Shown here in pieces: positions 36,101-45,673 of a DNA stretch of 64,000 nt (its first letter is position 1; every line of letters begins with the position of its first letter). The notes beneath the pieces are model-generated. The model was not told the DNA's origin and made no database searches. It worked only from the letters and a program-made list of their open reading frames with translations. Source of the DNA: Diadema setosum (taxonomy: Eukaryota; Echinodermata; Echinoidea; Diadematoida; Diadematidae); the NCBI GenBank assembly GCA_033980235.1, contig CM067067.1, forward strand, positions 30,771,451-30,835,450. Reading direction: 5' to 3'. The translations under genes and the position numbers were made by a program.

Positions 36101-37405
36101 TCAAACACATTTTTTTTTTCATTTATCATTACGCGAGTGAGTGAACATTGAGTCTTTTAAATGAACATGAATTTGGCGTCAGTTGCACACTATATAAATT
36201 AAACATATTATTCAATCTGTACAAAGCGATGAAATGCAAATTAAGGATATCCTGATACGCCTTATTACTATATCATTAGAATCAAACAAAATGAAGATGA
36301 TGATACACAATAAAAAAAAAACCAGAAATTTGAACATGACATGAATTTGCCAATTCTATTCTTTAGATAAAACAATTAAGTCAGCATCACCTACAGAAGT
36401 ATATTCGCACAACACAAATTATGTAAGTCATATAAGTCATCTGTAAAGTCGTTTGTTTCTTACTCAGTCTCACAATGTGTGTGATATTCAGTCTACGATG
36501 ATGTGTTAATCACTGTTGATTATAAGGCTCAGGTATAGCTTTGAAAATTTTCCAAGCATTTTTCTTACCGTTTTCTAAACAGCTTCATTGTTTTGAAAGG
36601 AAAGTGGTTGTAATCACAATTCTATTCTATCAAGAATCTAGCTTTTTGTGTTCCTTTTTGTACAAGTCATCCGTTTTAAATATAATACATGAACCCGATT
36701 CAATCGATTACCTTTGCTTTCTTAAGATTACTTGTAGATTAATTTTGAAATAGTACTGCTGCCTTGATTTCATCCTTGGTTCCAGGGCACCTCCCTCATC
36801 GGATAATCATTTAATATCTTAATTTTATCCAATCAGTTGATTGGGGAAAATTACTTTCCGTTAAAGACATAAAACTAAAAACTTGAGAAGAATAGAAGAT
36901 AATCTGAAGTAGGGGTCTGTCCGAGGGAATGAATAACTGTTTCTTGGATTGCTCATTTCGAGCAGGGCCCTGATATCTTCTGTGGAGTGAAGTGAAATAT
37001 TTCCCTCAAGCGTGCTAAAAGATTATACCGCATTCAGCCAATGGCATAATCTTTATACACGACATTGTCTTACTCTTACTCATAGGGAGGCATGTATATT
37101 GGAAGGTGGCTAAAAGAATCCTCTTTCTTAGATATTGATAAAATCCAACTCCAATGCAGATGGACACGGAACCGTTCTTCAAAATAACACAAGTGGACTA
37201 TCTTTAGGGACCTATGATCTTGTGCGTTCACGTACACAATTGCCTATAGACATCAGTCACCTGGATAATATTTCAATAATTTCATAAATTATAAACATGA
37301 TTAATAAACATGACGTATATAGGCCCACTTACCTTCGACTGGGGCGCCGAGAACCCCGTCGACAATCGTCAAGACGATAACGGTAGCCAACAGTTTTCTC
37401 AACAT
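22373..37405 (-). CDS. Secreted acidic granin-like protein, ten coding exons, about 427 aa
   Basis: Coding exons in transcript order: 37405-37333, 34667-34651, 34490-34464, 32192-32172, 27760-27272, 26664-26568, 25688-25599, 24746-24714, 23235-23089, 22662-22373. Every junction has GT/AG and the phases fit (1,0,0,0,0,1,1,1,1), giving 1284 nt. The protein starts with a signal peptide (M-L-R-K-L-L, hydrophobic V-I-V-L-T-I-V, cleavage after V-L-G-A). Next come a leucine-heptad segment, a long Glu/Asp-rich region with E-runs in exon 5, and Glu-rich amphipathic segments (E-K-I-L-T-E-E-Y-L-R-L; D-Q-G-L-T-L-E-E-L-I-A-D-L). The C-terminal exon has a dibasic P-R-R-P site and ends G-H-M, with no ER-retention signal. 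An acidic, proline-containing, signal-bearing protein with dibasic sites suggests a granin-type cargo of secretory granules. I see no diagnostic motif tying it to one vertebrate granin, so the family call is inference. The microexon joins are less certain than exons 5-10. Confidence 0.72.
22775..22804. repeat. (GTTT)n microsatellite
   Basis: A perfect GTTT run in the last intron of the granin-like gene. Confidence 0.9.
23089..23235 (-). CDS. Granin-like exon 9
   Basis: 147 bp, phases 1 and 1, acceptor CCTATAG, donor GAAG|GTATGA. A frameshifted copy lies at 13169-13270. Confidence 0.83.
23420..23575. mobile_element. Degenerate miniature inverted-repeat element
   Basis: Ends GGGGCAGATCCACGACTTCC and CCCCCTGGATCTGCCAC; the interior has TTTTTCTTTTTATTGCTTTT and a GCGCGCGCC block. 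The same layout recurs at 30448-30615. Both lie in introns of the granin-like gene. Confidence 0.65.
23980..24430. repeat. Segmental duplicate partner of about 13600-14400
   Basis: Collinear with the earlier block but without the foldback insertion described at 13748. Confidence 0.85.
24714..24746 (-). CDS. Granin-like exon 8 (33-bp microexon)
   Basis: Acceptor ATATCTAG, donor GAAG|GTCAGT. Encodes V-L-E-A-I-E-A-K-K-K-E, with both phases matching its neighbours. Confidence 0.72.
24905..25069. mobile_element. Foldback miniature element, about 165 bp
   Basis: GGGGCATTTCATGAAGGAAC followed by TTGTCGGATAAAAT at the left is matched by its reverse complement at the right, ending GTTCCTTCATGAAATGCCCC. 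The inner arm continues through TGACAAGTCAATTATATCCG, leaving only about 35 bp of loop. It is an almost complete palindrome. Confidence 0.9.
25599..25688 (-). CDS. Granin-like exon 7
   Basis: Acceptor GTGTAG, donor GATG|GTAAGT; 90 bp, phases 1 and 1. Encodes the P-A-E-E-G-V-F-Q-D-R-P-F-T-D-D-E-L segment. Confidence 0.8.
26200..26467. mobile_element. Right half of the TTAAAGG(A/G)GAAAT element
   Basis: Homologous to about 14820-15100 and ending TTTCCCCTTTAAC. It lies in granin-like intron 6. Confidence 0.55.
26568..26664 (-). CDS. Granin-like exon 6
   Basis: 97 bp, phase 0 in and 1 out, donor CAAG|GTATGT. The acceptor is taken as GGAAG|GAT for phase agreement; TATAG three to five bases upstream would break the frame. 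A decayed copy is at 15166-15270. Confidence 0.78.
27162..27202. repeat. (CAA)n / (CAAA)n microsatellite
   Basis: About ten CAA units followed by CAAA units, in intron 5 of the minus-strand gene; not coding. Confidence 0.92.
27272..27760 (-). CDS. Granin-like exon 5 (acidic)
   Basis: 163 codons without a stop, acceptor CCTATTAG, donor CCAG|GTACGA. Very rich in Glu and Asp with several E-runs, ending in D-D-L-Y-L-E-E-L-I-V-Q. Confidence 0.88.
29590..30055 (+). mobile_element. Probable 3' tail of a non-LTR retroelement
   Basis: The sequence ends in AAATAAATGAATTGAATTGA, a short-repeat tail like those of CR1/L2-type elements. It is preceded by about 450 bp with no coding content. Assignment rests on the tail only. 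Confidence 0.35.
30448..30620. mobile_element. Second copy of the 23420 miniature element family
   Basis: AAGGGGCATATCCAAGAATT at the left; TTTTTCTTTTTATTTCTTTT, a GGGGCGCGCGCCCG block and CGCCCCCATCTGGGTCC at the right. Confidence 0.6.
31502..31606. repeat. Foldback within dispersed repeat
   Basis: GTGGATCGGTGAGAATTGGA (followed by TGC) and its partner TCCAATTCTCACTGATCCAC form a 23-bp inverted repeat around about 55 bp. The core is shared with 8465-8625. Confidence 0.72.
32172..32192 (-). CDS. Granin-like exon 4 (21-bp microexon)
   Basis: TCTTACAG acceptor and GAC|GTAAGT donor bracket L-E-D-L-E-A-D, phase 0 at both ends. Confidence 0.6.
34464..34490 (-). CDS. Granin-like exon 3 (27-bp microexon)
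   Basis: Acceptor CTTAAAG, donor GAAG|GTAAGA. Encodes G-D-L-D-I-L-K-E-K in phase 0, continuing the leucine-rich heptad pattern. Confidence 0.55.
34651..34667 (-). CDS. Granin-like exon 2 (17-bp microexon)
   Basis: Acceptor AATGATAG, donor GCAG|GTAATT. It is the only nearby candidate that converts the phase-1 end of exon 1 to the phase-0 start of exon 3 without a stop. Encodes E-V-Q-T-M-Q. Confidence 0.42.
34668..37332. other. Intron 1 of the granin-like gene (2.7 kb)
   Basis: AT-rich, without recognised repeats or other exons. Confidence 0.45.
37333..37405 (-). CDS. Granin-like exon 1 (signal peptide)
   Basis: ATG at 37405 in an A-rich context; 24 codons plus 1 nt; donor GAAG|GTAAGT. The 24 residues form a classical signal peptide with a small-residue cleavage site before A-P-V-E. 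Confidence 0.82.
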
Positions 37406-37725
37406 CTTGAAATCGAAACTACGAAAGATCGAGCGTCGACTGAAGAAAGAATTAGGACCACAACACCCGGCAGTGACTATTGTGACGGGTGGATATGAAA
37501 TGGCAACCCCACGTTTTCTCTGTGTCTTAAATAGTTTGCAATGTTTGGTTCTCGAGAACAGTCCAAAGTCTTTCACGTTGTGTTGACTTAGACTAATCGT
37601 ATAACAGGGAAGTATTGAAGAATGCAAAGGCATTTGGCTAAGTTCTTGTTGTTTCAGAGTGACACTTTATTGGTTTATTCGCTCCTCATAACCCCTCCCG
37701 ACCCTCTTCCGTTCTCCTCCATCTA

Positions 37726-37733
<8 letters not shown>

Positions 37734-37756
<23 letters not shown>

Positions 37757-37757
37757 T
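37734..37757. repeat. (CT)n microsatellite
   Basis: A CT run upstream of the granin-like gene, following a C-rich stretch. Confidence 0.9.
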
Positions 37758-37799
37758 TCTTTGTGTGTTTGTGGCTGTATTCCGGCCCACCACTAGATC

Positions 37800-37807
37800 A
37801 TGACGTA
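37800..37807 (-). promoter_or_regulatory. CRE-like site upstream of the granin-like gene
   Basis: TGACGTAA on the + strand (TTACGTCA on the gene strand), about 395 bp before the ATG. CREB-type sites are common in promoters of vertebrate granin genes. A single 8-bp match has a high chance rate, so this is only suggestive. Confidence 0.25.
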
Positions 37808-38570
37808 AAGTTTGTCACGGCTGTTTGCTGACACCAAACAATGAAGTACAGTGGTGAGTACACGCAGCTTGCTTGCTTGCAACGCATACCATCATCTTTT
37901 AGTCATGAAGAGCTAGCAAAACTTCTATATTAGCTTTTGGTTTCAAAAATTGAAGTCAGTCCTTTTTACCCTTTTTAAAATTTAATTTGACGGTTATCTA
38001 TCAATATCTATCGTAATGAACAAAGAATTATCCGAAACCATGAAAGCAGTGTTTGGTTGCAATATTACTTGTGCAGTCTTCGTTCACCCTTTAGCCATTA
38101 CATTGATAGTTTAATGTTGCTTATTTTATCATAACAATAATGATTATGATAATTATACAGGCAAAAAATACATTATTTTCGCCAGCCCTATATTCCTCAG
38201 GATGTTCATAGAAATGGCTACAAGGGTATACCTGGTGACGCTTTCTTTGTAAATGCACTAAAAAAAAAAAAAAAAAAAGCTTTTATTTACCCCTTATCGC
38301 TTTCGTTTTGTCGTTGTTTGTGTTGTTCTTTGTATTATGCCAGCGAGGTTAGCAGGTGCATGTTTGGATGGAGTGAACAATGACCGCGATAAATTACGAT
38401 ATCACATGTATATTAATCAAGTTATAATGTTATGTGCCAAAATATTCATCATGAGACAAACATGATAATGAAAAGAAGAAATGAAAGTGAAATTTGGTTA
38501 CTGCGCCATCGAATTTGCCTGCTCAACCAGAATCCACCTGCAACTCTCCTTCTAAAAAAAAAACAGCAAC

Positions 38571-38595
38571 AACATTAATAATAATAATAATGATG

Positions 38596-38641
<46 letters not shown>

Positions 38642-38664
38642 TAATAATAATAATAATAATAATA
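38571..38664. repeat. (TAA)n microsatellite
   Basis: About 90 bp of AAT units with a few TGA interruptions. Confidence 0.95.
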
Positions 38665-38749
38665 AAACTTTCCTTCAGAGCAGAGTATACTGTATGTTAG
38701 ATTTTAGCATGACTCAGACATGTCAGAAGGGAATTCCGAACCAGATAAC

Positions 38750-39297
38750 AGTTAGTTTGAAGAAAAAGAGTACAATTTCACAAGTACAACAATAAAATTT
38801 GATGAAAATATTATAAAAGTAAATTATTGTAGTTTGTGTGTATTGCAAAGATTTGCTAATTTCTCCAGTACAGATCTGGAAGAGATGATATGAATATGCA
38901 AATGAATGATCAAATTATGTCCTCACCTCACAATTTTCCACTGATTGTGTAAAAGAAAAGAATAGCAAGAATTAAATTCATTTGCTCTAAAAGTGTAGAA
39001 GAATGAAATTGTTACTGTCTGAAAAAAAAAAAAAACTGTGACGATCTGTGAAAAAACTGATCAAAATGATCAGTTAGATGATCATACAGGGATTTGAGAC
39101 TGGAGCATACTTGGAAACATAAAGACTTTATGTGTACAAACTATATTATACAAGACCCTTTATGAGGCAATGACATCAGGGTTAACTTGCTATTTGAATA
39201 GTCATATTACCTTTCCTCACTGCTGTGCTTCTTATTTTTATTACTCTTTCTTTCCAGACTAACTACTTTTAACTGGTCTGGAAATTCCCCATTAAAG
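38750..39297. mobile_element. Degenerate TTAA-type miniature element
   Basis: The right end GGTCTGGAAATTCCCCATTAAAG and internal ATGCAAATGA and GAGGCAATGACATCA resemble the 14489 and 26200 elements. The left end is not clear. Confidence 0.45.
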
Positions 39298-39318
39298 ATT
39301 TCCTTCATCATTATCAGC

Positions 39319-39346
39319 ACACACACGCCCACGCACACAAGGACAA

Positions 39347-39377
<31 letters not shown>

Positions 39378-39458
39378 CACACACACACACACGCACACAC
39401 ACACACACACACACACTTGCCTACACCAACCACATACATACATACATACATACATACA

Positions 39459-39490
<32 letters not shown>

Positions 39491-39510
39491 CGTACATACA
39501 TACATACAAC
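39319..39510. repeat. (AC)n and (CATA)n microsatellites
   Basis: An AC run to about 39416 and a CATA run at 39434-39508. The C-V-C-V and M-Y-V-C ORFs here are artefacts. Confidence 0.96.
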
Positions 39511-39864
39511 ACCCACGTACAAATCAAAAAAAATGTGACCCATAAAAGTTTTGCGTGAACCATGCAGGACGAACACGGGCAAGTCTTGTCTGCTGCCACC
39601 TAGAGTGATCCACGGTAAAGCCGTCACCACAACTTTTGTGACGATCAACCTTTGTGGACTCATTTTGTGCTATTGATATTCTCTTGTGGGGAAAAAAAAA
39701 TGAAAAGAAAGTCGACGATATAAGCCTACATAGACCGACATCTTTTATTGCTGCTGTATGGCCGGCGCCACATGTATCAATTTTCGTGACTAGGTAAAAG
39801 CTTAATGCAGGTTGGCCTATACTGCTGTCACAAGCGTTTTGGGATGCTGCGTTCATGCACATTG

Positions 39865-39895
<31 letters not shown>

Positions 39896-40814
39896 AAGGG
39901 TCAGATTTCGGTCATTTATCGACCGATTGTGATTGAACTTGTTGTGTTGGTGTCTCATCACATATTTTATAAGAATGCAAAGTCAAATAAAATAAACCTA
40001 TTGTTGTTTTATCTTATCTTTTTATCTTATATTATTTGTTTTATTTATTTGATATGCAAAGATGGTAATTTTCCTCGAAATTCTGAATGTTTCAATTTTT
40101 GTTACGGCGTCAGGTCAGATTCTTTTTGTTTGTTTTGTTCTTTTTTGCTTGTAAATTAAAAAGGTAATGTTTAGTGTACGTTATCACAGTACATAGGCCT
40201 TATTGAAAAGTGGAACCGTCCTTGTGCCAATTAGCATGAAATGAATAATCATTTGCAACAAGAAAGTTCAATGTTATAGTTTCTCCTTTCTTTCCTGAAA
40301 CAACTCAACTCGAGTAAGCATCTTTCAGTGTAACCAATGCACTGCCATGAGGGCATGGGATCAACTATACCATCATTGCGGAGCTCACTATATATTGATA
40401 ATAATACTCTCTAGCAATCAAAAGTTCGTGTAGCTGATTCGAATCCCACCCGAGTATGGGTAGGCCTATTCCCATGAATTGTATCCTTCCTATTTTTTAT
40501 CATAACTATAAATAATACTCAAAACATTTGGTGGGTATCTATGTAAGTCGATGAAAAACAATTCCTTTGTCAAGTAATATTAGACATTGCCATCAGGGCT
40601 ATGCTCATACTTAAATATATATATATATATATATATATATAGAAAAGTGGAATAATCAAAATGATTTCTCTTCGACGTTATACCAGTTTGACATTTTGAT
40701 CATGGATGATGAAGCGAAGATTATAGGCCTATAAGAAGACGCCCATTAGTTCACCCTCCCTCCCTGCCTGCCCCCTTCCTTTGCTGTTCACGGGGCAGTC
40801 TCGGAAAATAAGCC

Positions 40815-41010
40815 ATTTCGTAGTTCGACTTTGCGCATAATGAGAAGGATAAAAAAAAAGAAAATTAAAAATTTTTGCCATAACAGGCATTTTGGTTTAG
40901 ATGTAAATTTAGATTGAGATAAACATTTATTTTGTGATGTGATGATTAGGCCTATTCATGTTTGATCCTTATTACAATGCTTGCCAGTACATCAACCTGA
41001 CATTACCAAG
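40815..41010. repeat. Dispersed repeat shared with 17345-17510
   Basis: Collinear blocks CCATTTCGTAGTTCGACTTTGCGCAT, ACAGGCATTTTGGTTT, TTGTGATGTGATGATTA and GCTTGCCAGTACATCAACCTG. Confidence 0.75.
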
Positions 41011-41816
41011 TGTTCATTATTACTGCTTAAAATATTTGACAGTAAAAATAGAAATACATGTAGTTTGTTATCACATTATACAATGCCTATATGAAATGAT
41101 GCTTCCCCGATTGTTGATTATTGACGTCTTTGGTTACCGCAGATCCATTCTTTGTTTGAACATGAATATAATTATATTCATACTTCGGGGGGGGGGGGGG
41201 GTGTATCGGGCGCAACTGCTGGCAATTACTGGCAGCAACATCAGGAGAATTATTGCATAATGATAAAATGCGAACGAGCTTGAAAATTTTGACGTTCTAC
41301 AGTCCCAAATCTGCCGTTTGTAGCTAGATATATATATTTTTTTCGCTTTGGAAATTGAGGGGGGCGCATCGGGGGCAACTGCTGGAGGTACATTGTAATT
41401 ACTGGCAGCGACATCAGGAGAATGGCATAGCGATTAAATGCGAGCGAGCGAAGCGAGCGAGCTTGAAAATTTTGACATTTTACAGTCCAAAAAGAGCCGT
41501 TTAGAGCTTTATTTTTTTTTCACTTTGGCAATTAAGGGGTGGGGGCGAACCGGGCGCAACTGCTGGCAATTACTGGCAGCAACATCAGGAGAATTGCATA
41601 ATGATAAAATGCGAGCGAGCTTGAAAATTTTGACATTCTACACTCCCAAATCTGCCGTTTGTAGCTATATATTTTTTTTTTTTCGCTTTGGAAACTGAGG
41701 GGGACGCACCAGGCACGTTGACAACTGCTGGCATTACTGGCAGCAACATCAGGACAATGGCATAGCGATTAAATGCAAGTGAGCGAAGCGAGCGAGCTTG
41801 AAAATTTCGTCTGCTG

Positions 41817-41889
41817 AGAATGAGAAGGGCGTTAAGTTGCCACTAAACCCATAGTGTTCAAGACAACTTAACGCCCTTATCATTCTCAA
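41817..41889. mobile_element. 73-bp hairpin element inside the tandem-unit array
   Basis: GAGAATGAGAAGGGCGTTAA and its near-perfect inverted partner TTAACGCCCTTATCATTCTC flank about 30 bp. It splits one tandem unit between GAAAATTT and GACATT, showing a later insertion. Confidence 0.78.
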
Positions 41890-42156
41890 CCAACGATTTT
41901 GACATTTAGTCCAAAAACTGCCATTTATAGCTATATCTTTTCGCTTTGGCAATTAAGAGGGGGGAGGGGCGAACCGGGCGCAACTGGTGGCAATTACTGG
42001 CAGCAACATCAGGAGAATGGCATAACGATTTGCGAGCGAACGGAGCGAGCGAGCGAGCTTGAAAATTTTGACATCACAGTCCAGAAACTGCCGTTTGTAG
42101 CTATTTTTTTTTTCGCTTTGGAAATTAAAGGGGGGGGGGGGGAACGCACCAGGCGC

Positions 42157-42271
<115 letters not shown>

Positions 42272-43027
42272 GGCCTATACAATCGTGAAAGCGTATCTTC
42301 ATGTAACCATCCGATTCGATTGAATGAAAACTATACTTTCAATGATTAGCTTGTACGGTACATTATTGTATCGTTGTATTGTGTTATAAAGTCATATATA
42401 ATTAGTGTAATGTAACGTAAGTGAGGGGACTGCAATCTACAAGTTCGCTTTTTAGCAGCCCCTCAATTTTCATTTCCATGAAGTTGTTTTAAGAACCAAT
42501 ATGTATTATTATGTTCCAATATACGTAATTATGTCAAAGTGTATTATACCTGTGTTTGATTGGAAATGAAAATAAAAAAACATGCATGTGAAGATGCATG
42601 TATGTGAAATGAAACTGCTGGCAATTACTAACAGTAACATGCGGAGAATGGCATAATGATTAAATGCGAGCGAGCGGAGCAAGTCCCAAAACTGCTGGTT
42701 GTAGCTATATTTTTTCGCTTTGGAAATTAATAAAGGGGGGCGCACCGGGCGCAACTGCTGGCAATTACTGGCAGTAACATCATTAGCATGGCATGGCAAT
42801 TAAATGCGAGATGCGTTATTCATTGCATCACTGATAATACGTTCTGTTGTACATTGTAAAGGCAACGAAGAAACTGTATTGCTGTACATTCTAAAGGTAA
42901 TGAAGAAACTTACCTTGTTAGCACTTAATGTTTATGTATATCCATTTATATGTATGGTACCAACAATGTATATGATATATGTGTATGTATCTGCACAAGC
43001 AATGATATAATGCAGGAACCAATCAAT

Positions 43028-43056
43028 CAAATCAAATCAAATCAAATCAAATGCGA
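43028..43056. repeat. (AATCA)n tail-like repeat
   Basis: Five or more AATCA units, as found at 3' ends of CR1/L2-like elements. No element body was recognised upstream. Confidence 0.6.
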
Positions 43057-44278
43057 GAGAGCTAGCGGAGCAAGCGAGTTTGAAAATTTTGACATTTTAC
43101 AGTCCAAAATCTGCCGTTTGTAGCTATACTTTTTCGCTTTGGAAATTAGGGGGGGGGGGTGCGCACCGGGCGCAACTGCTGGCAATTACTGGCAGCAACA
43201 TCAGGAGAATGGAATAGCGATTAAATGCGAGCGAGCAAAGCGAGCGAGCTTGAAAATTTTTGACATTTTACAGTCAAAAAACTGCCGTTTGTAGCTATAA
43301 TTTTTTTCGCTTTGGAAATTGAGGAGGGGGGGGGGGGGGAGGGAACGCCCGGTGCGTCCCCCCTGCCCATCCGCCACTGGTAGTCAAGGGTGTCGGTTTA
43401 TGTTCATGATTGGGGGGGGGGGGGGGGGGAGGTATGACCAGCGAGGGGGCGTCGAAGTGACCAAGTTCGGGAGAGATGTCCAAAATCTGCACTTTAGCGC
43501 ATCCCCTAATTGTTTTGTGTTTGTTTGTGTGTGTGTGTGTGTGTGTTTTATATACATGGAAAATTTAGGAAATAGGCCAGGTCAAGTCTTATCATTGGCA
43601 ATGCGAGGTATTTTAATATAAGACTTATTATGTAAAGCACAACTGCAAAATCAATGATCTAGCTTTGATATATAACGAAGCGTTAGGTACAAAGATGTAC
43701 ATTCTACATCACATTGCGCAATGTCATTGCAGAGACTCTTGTTGCCGTTCGGATGTTCTGAGTACACTGCGCACATCCTGCTTATATTCAGAATGCCAAC
43801 CAGGAATCACGCTGAATCACAATCCTATGTCGGCTCCGGGCTTTTTGAACAATGTTTCACACTCTATATCTCCTTAATGATGGTTAAAAGAAATCTAAGA
43901 AAAATATCTTATTTCTTGATCATAAGGTGTATTAAGTCCATGAAAACCAGACCAAACGGGAGAGGGTGTGGGAGGAGTATCCCCCTCCCACACGAGAGAG
44001 ACTTTTCATTTTTAGAATTGAAATTCAGCAACCTGATTCACACTTCGGGTGAAATATTTGGACAGATTTCTATCAAAAAAGCAAGAAAATCTTCTCATAT
44101 CGGGAATTATGACTAAATTATGTGTGTGTGTGTGGGGGGGGGGGGGGGGCAAATGGTATGCTTACCCTTGCAATATTCTTATGGGGAACTTTTTTTTTCT
44201 GTGAAAAAGCCAGAAAATCTCATGTTGGGGAAGGGGGAAGGCAAAATTATAATATGCTTGCCCCTTAAAAATCTTCTA

Positions 44279-44673
44279 TAAGGCTAATGCCCCAGTCACA
44301 TAATAAACACGGATGCTCAAGGATCTATACACGGTGATCCGGGGACGTCCGGGGATATCCGGGGAGATCCGGGAGTTTGGTATGACTGTACACACGGTAT
44401 CAACATGGCAGCTACACGGATAAGGCCGGAAGAGCGCGGCGTCTACACGGACAAACACGGCATCTACACGGATCAACACGGCAGCTACACGGCAGCCACA
44501 CGGACCACCCCGGATTGCTCTGCCAACACGGCAATCCCCGGATGACGCCGGATGTTCTTGACCTCCAAAAGTTGCCGTGTTGGCCTCCCGGCGTCAACAC
44601 GGATCTCTCCCCGGATCAGATCCGGGGTGGTCCGGGGTGATCCGGGATGTCTATGTGACTGGGGCATAAGGCT
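44279..44673. mobile_element. GC-rich miniature inverted-repeat transposon
   Basis: TAAGGCT flanks both sides (44279-44285 and 44667-44673). The ends are TGCCCCAGTCACATA and TATGTGACTGGGGCA. Inside, CCGGGG/ATCCGGGG arrays (44337-44378 and 44600-44645) face each other, and the centre has many ACACGG repeats. GC content is strikingly higher than in neighbouring DNA. No coding sequence; the duplication length of 7-8 bp would suit a hAT element. Confidence 0.83.
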
Positions 44674-44839
44674 CGCACTTGGTCTCGCATTTTCAATTTG
44701 GACTGGTCATAAATAAAGTGCAGCACGTAGACACTACATCCTTGCAGCACACGTAAGATACACGTACACGCAAACGTGAACGTGCTCCGTACCGTACGAT
44801 CTCGTACTGTACGGTCGATAAATAGTGAACACTGCAAAA

Positions 44840-45312
44840 TTAAAGGGGCATTCCAGACGATTTTCATAATTTCACATGATGTGATACATAAATCGATAGT
44901 TCCATGTATAGATTTGTGGAATTTATTGAGGTTCTTGAGCAGAGAAACAATACTTTGAAAAATCCTAAGCAAATTACACTGAACAGTGTTGATGACATTA
45001 ATATAGGAGACTCACATATTTCAGAAATGTAGTCGGTGTAATTCCATTACAACATCATTTGCTTGCAAGTTCACCTGTGTATAATCTATGCAAGCCTTCT
45101 TCTTTTGTTCTGCTCCCTGGAGCCAGAACTCATGCATTCTTATGGTGAGGCTGCCATGTCATCATCCTTGTTCATTGCAATTTGTTTTAAATTTCGAAAA
45201 CATTTTTATTCTTCATCCCAATCACTATAAATTCTGAAACTCTGTACCCAGCATAACTAATTACAGTTGTTCAAATGTAAAAATCTGAAAATCATCCGGA
45301 GGTCTCCTTTAA
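44840..45312. mobile_element. TTAA-flanked miniature element
   Basis: TTAAAGGGGCATTCCAGACG and ATTTTCA at the left; the right end, read backwards, is TTAAAGGAGACCTCCGGATG and ATTTTCA. TTAA sits at both borders and no ORF is present. Confidence 0.75.
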
Positions 45313-45673
45313 AGGTGAAGGCTAGTAACTGATCAGTGGGAATCAGTGGAAATGCTGGGAGATGATTGTTCCAATCCTTATGGGATTCATTCAAGAGTTC
45401 ATTGTATATCTATTGTTGTGTGAAAATGTTTTGCTTCAGAATGGTCTCATATTCCAGTAATGTGCAGTTTAATGCTTCCAGGTTAGCGTCCCTGGTTAGT
45501 GACGGAGCATTAATCTGCACATTACTTGAATATGAGACCGTTCTGCAGCAAATCATTTTCACACAACAATAGATATACAATGAACTCTTGAATGAATCCC
45601 ATAAGGATTGGAACAATCATCTCCCAGCATTTCCACTAATACCCACTGATCAGTTACTAGCCTTCCCCTTTAA
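45309..45673. mobile_element. Near-perfect long palindrome, TTAA-flanked
   Basis: AGGTGAAGGCTAGTAACTGA at the left and TCAGTTACTAGCCTTCCCCT at the right, with arms of about 165 bp around a loop of about 30 bp near 45490. It shares its left TTAA with the preceding element. The two overlapping ORFs on opposite strands, whose products are nearly the same, come from the two arms. Confidence 0.93.

Larger units (their letters stand above)
37808..41180. other. Intergenic DNA without recognised genes
   Basis: Microsatellites and repeats as listed. A C-run/A-run at 39864-39897 and an AT run at 40616-40641 give further false ORFs. Confidence 0.45.

Noticed and set aside
39207..39663. Cysteine/valine and tyrosine-rich ORFs
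   Set aside because: Microsatellite (AC)n and (CATA)n in translation.
40420..40470. tRNA-like B box (GATTCGAATCC)
   Set aside because: No A box at the right distance and no cloverleaf; at most a tRNA-derived SINE trace.
45366..45616. Two near-identical 68-residue ORFs on opposite strands
   Set aside because: They are the two arms of one palindromic element, not paired genes.
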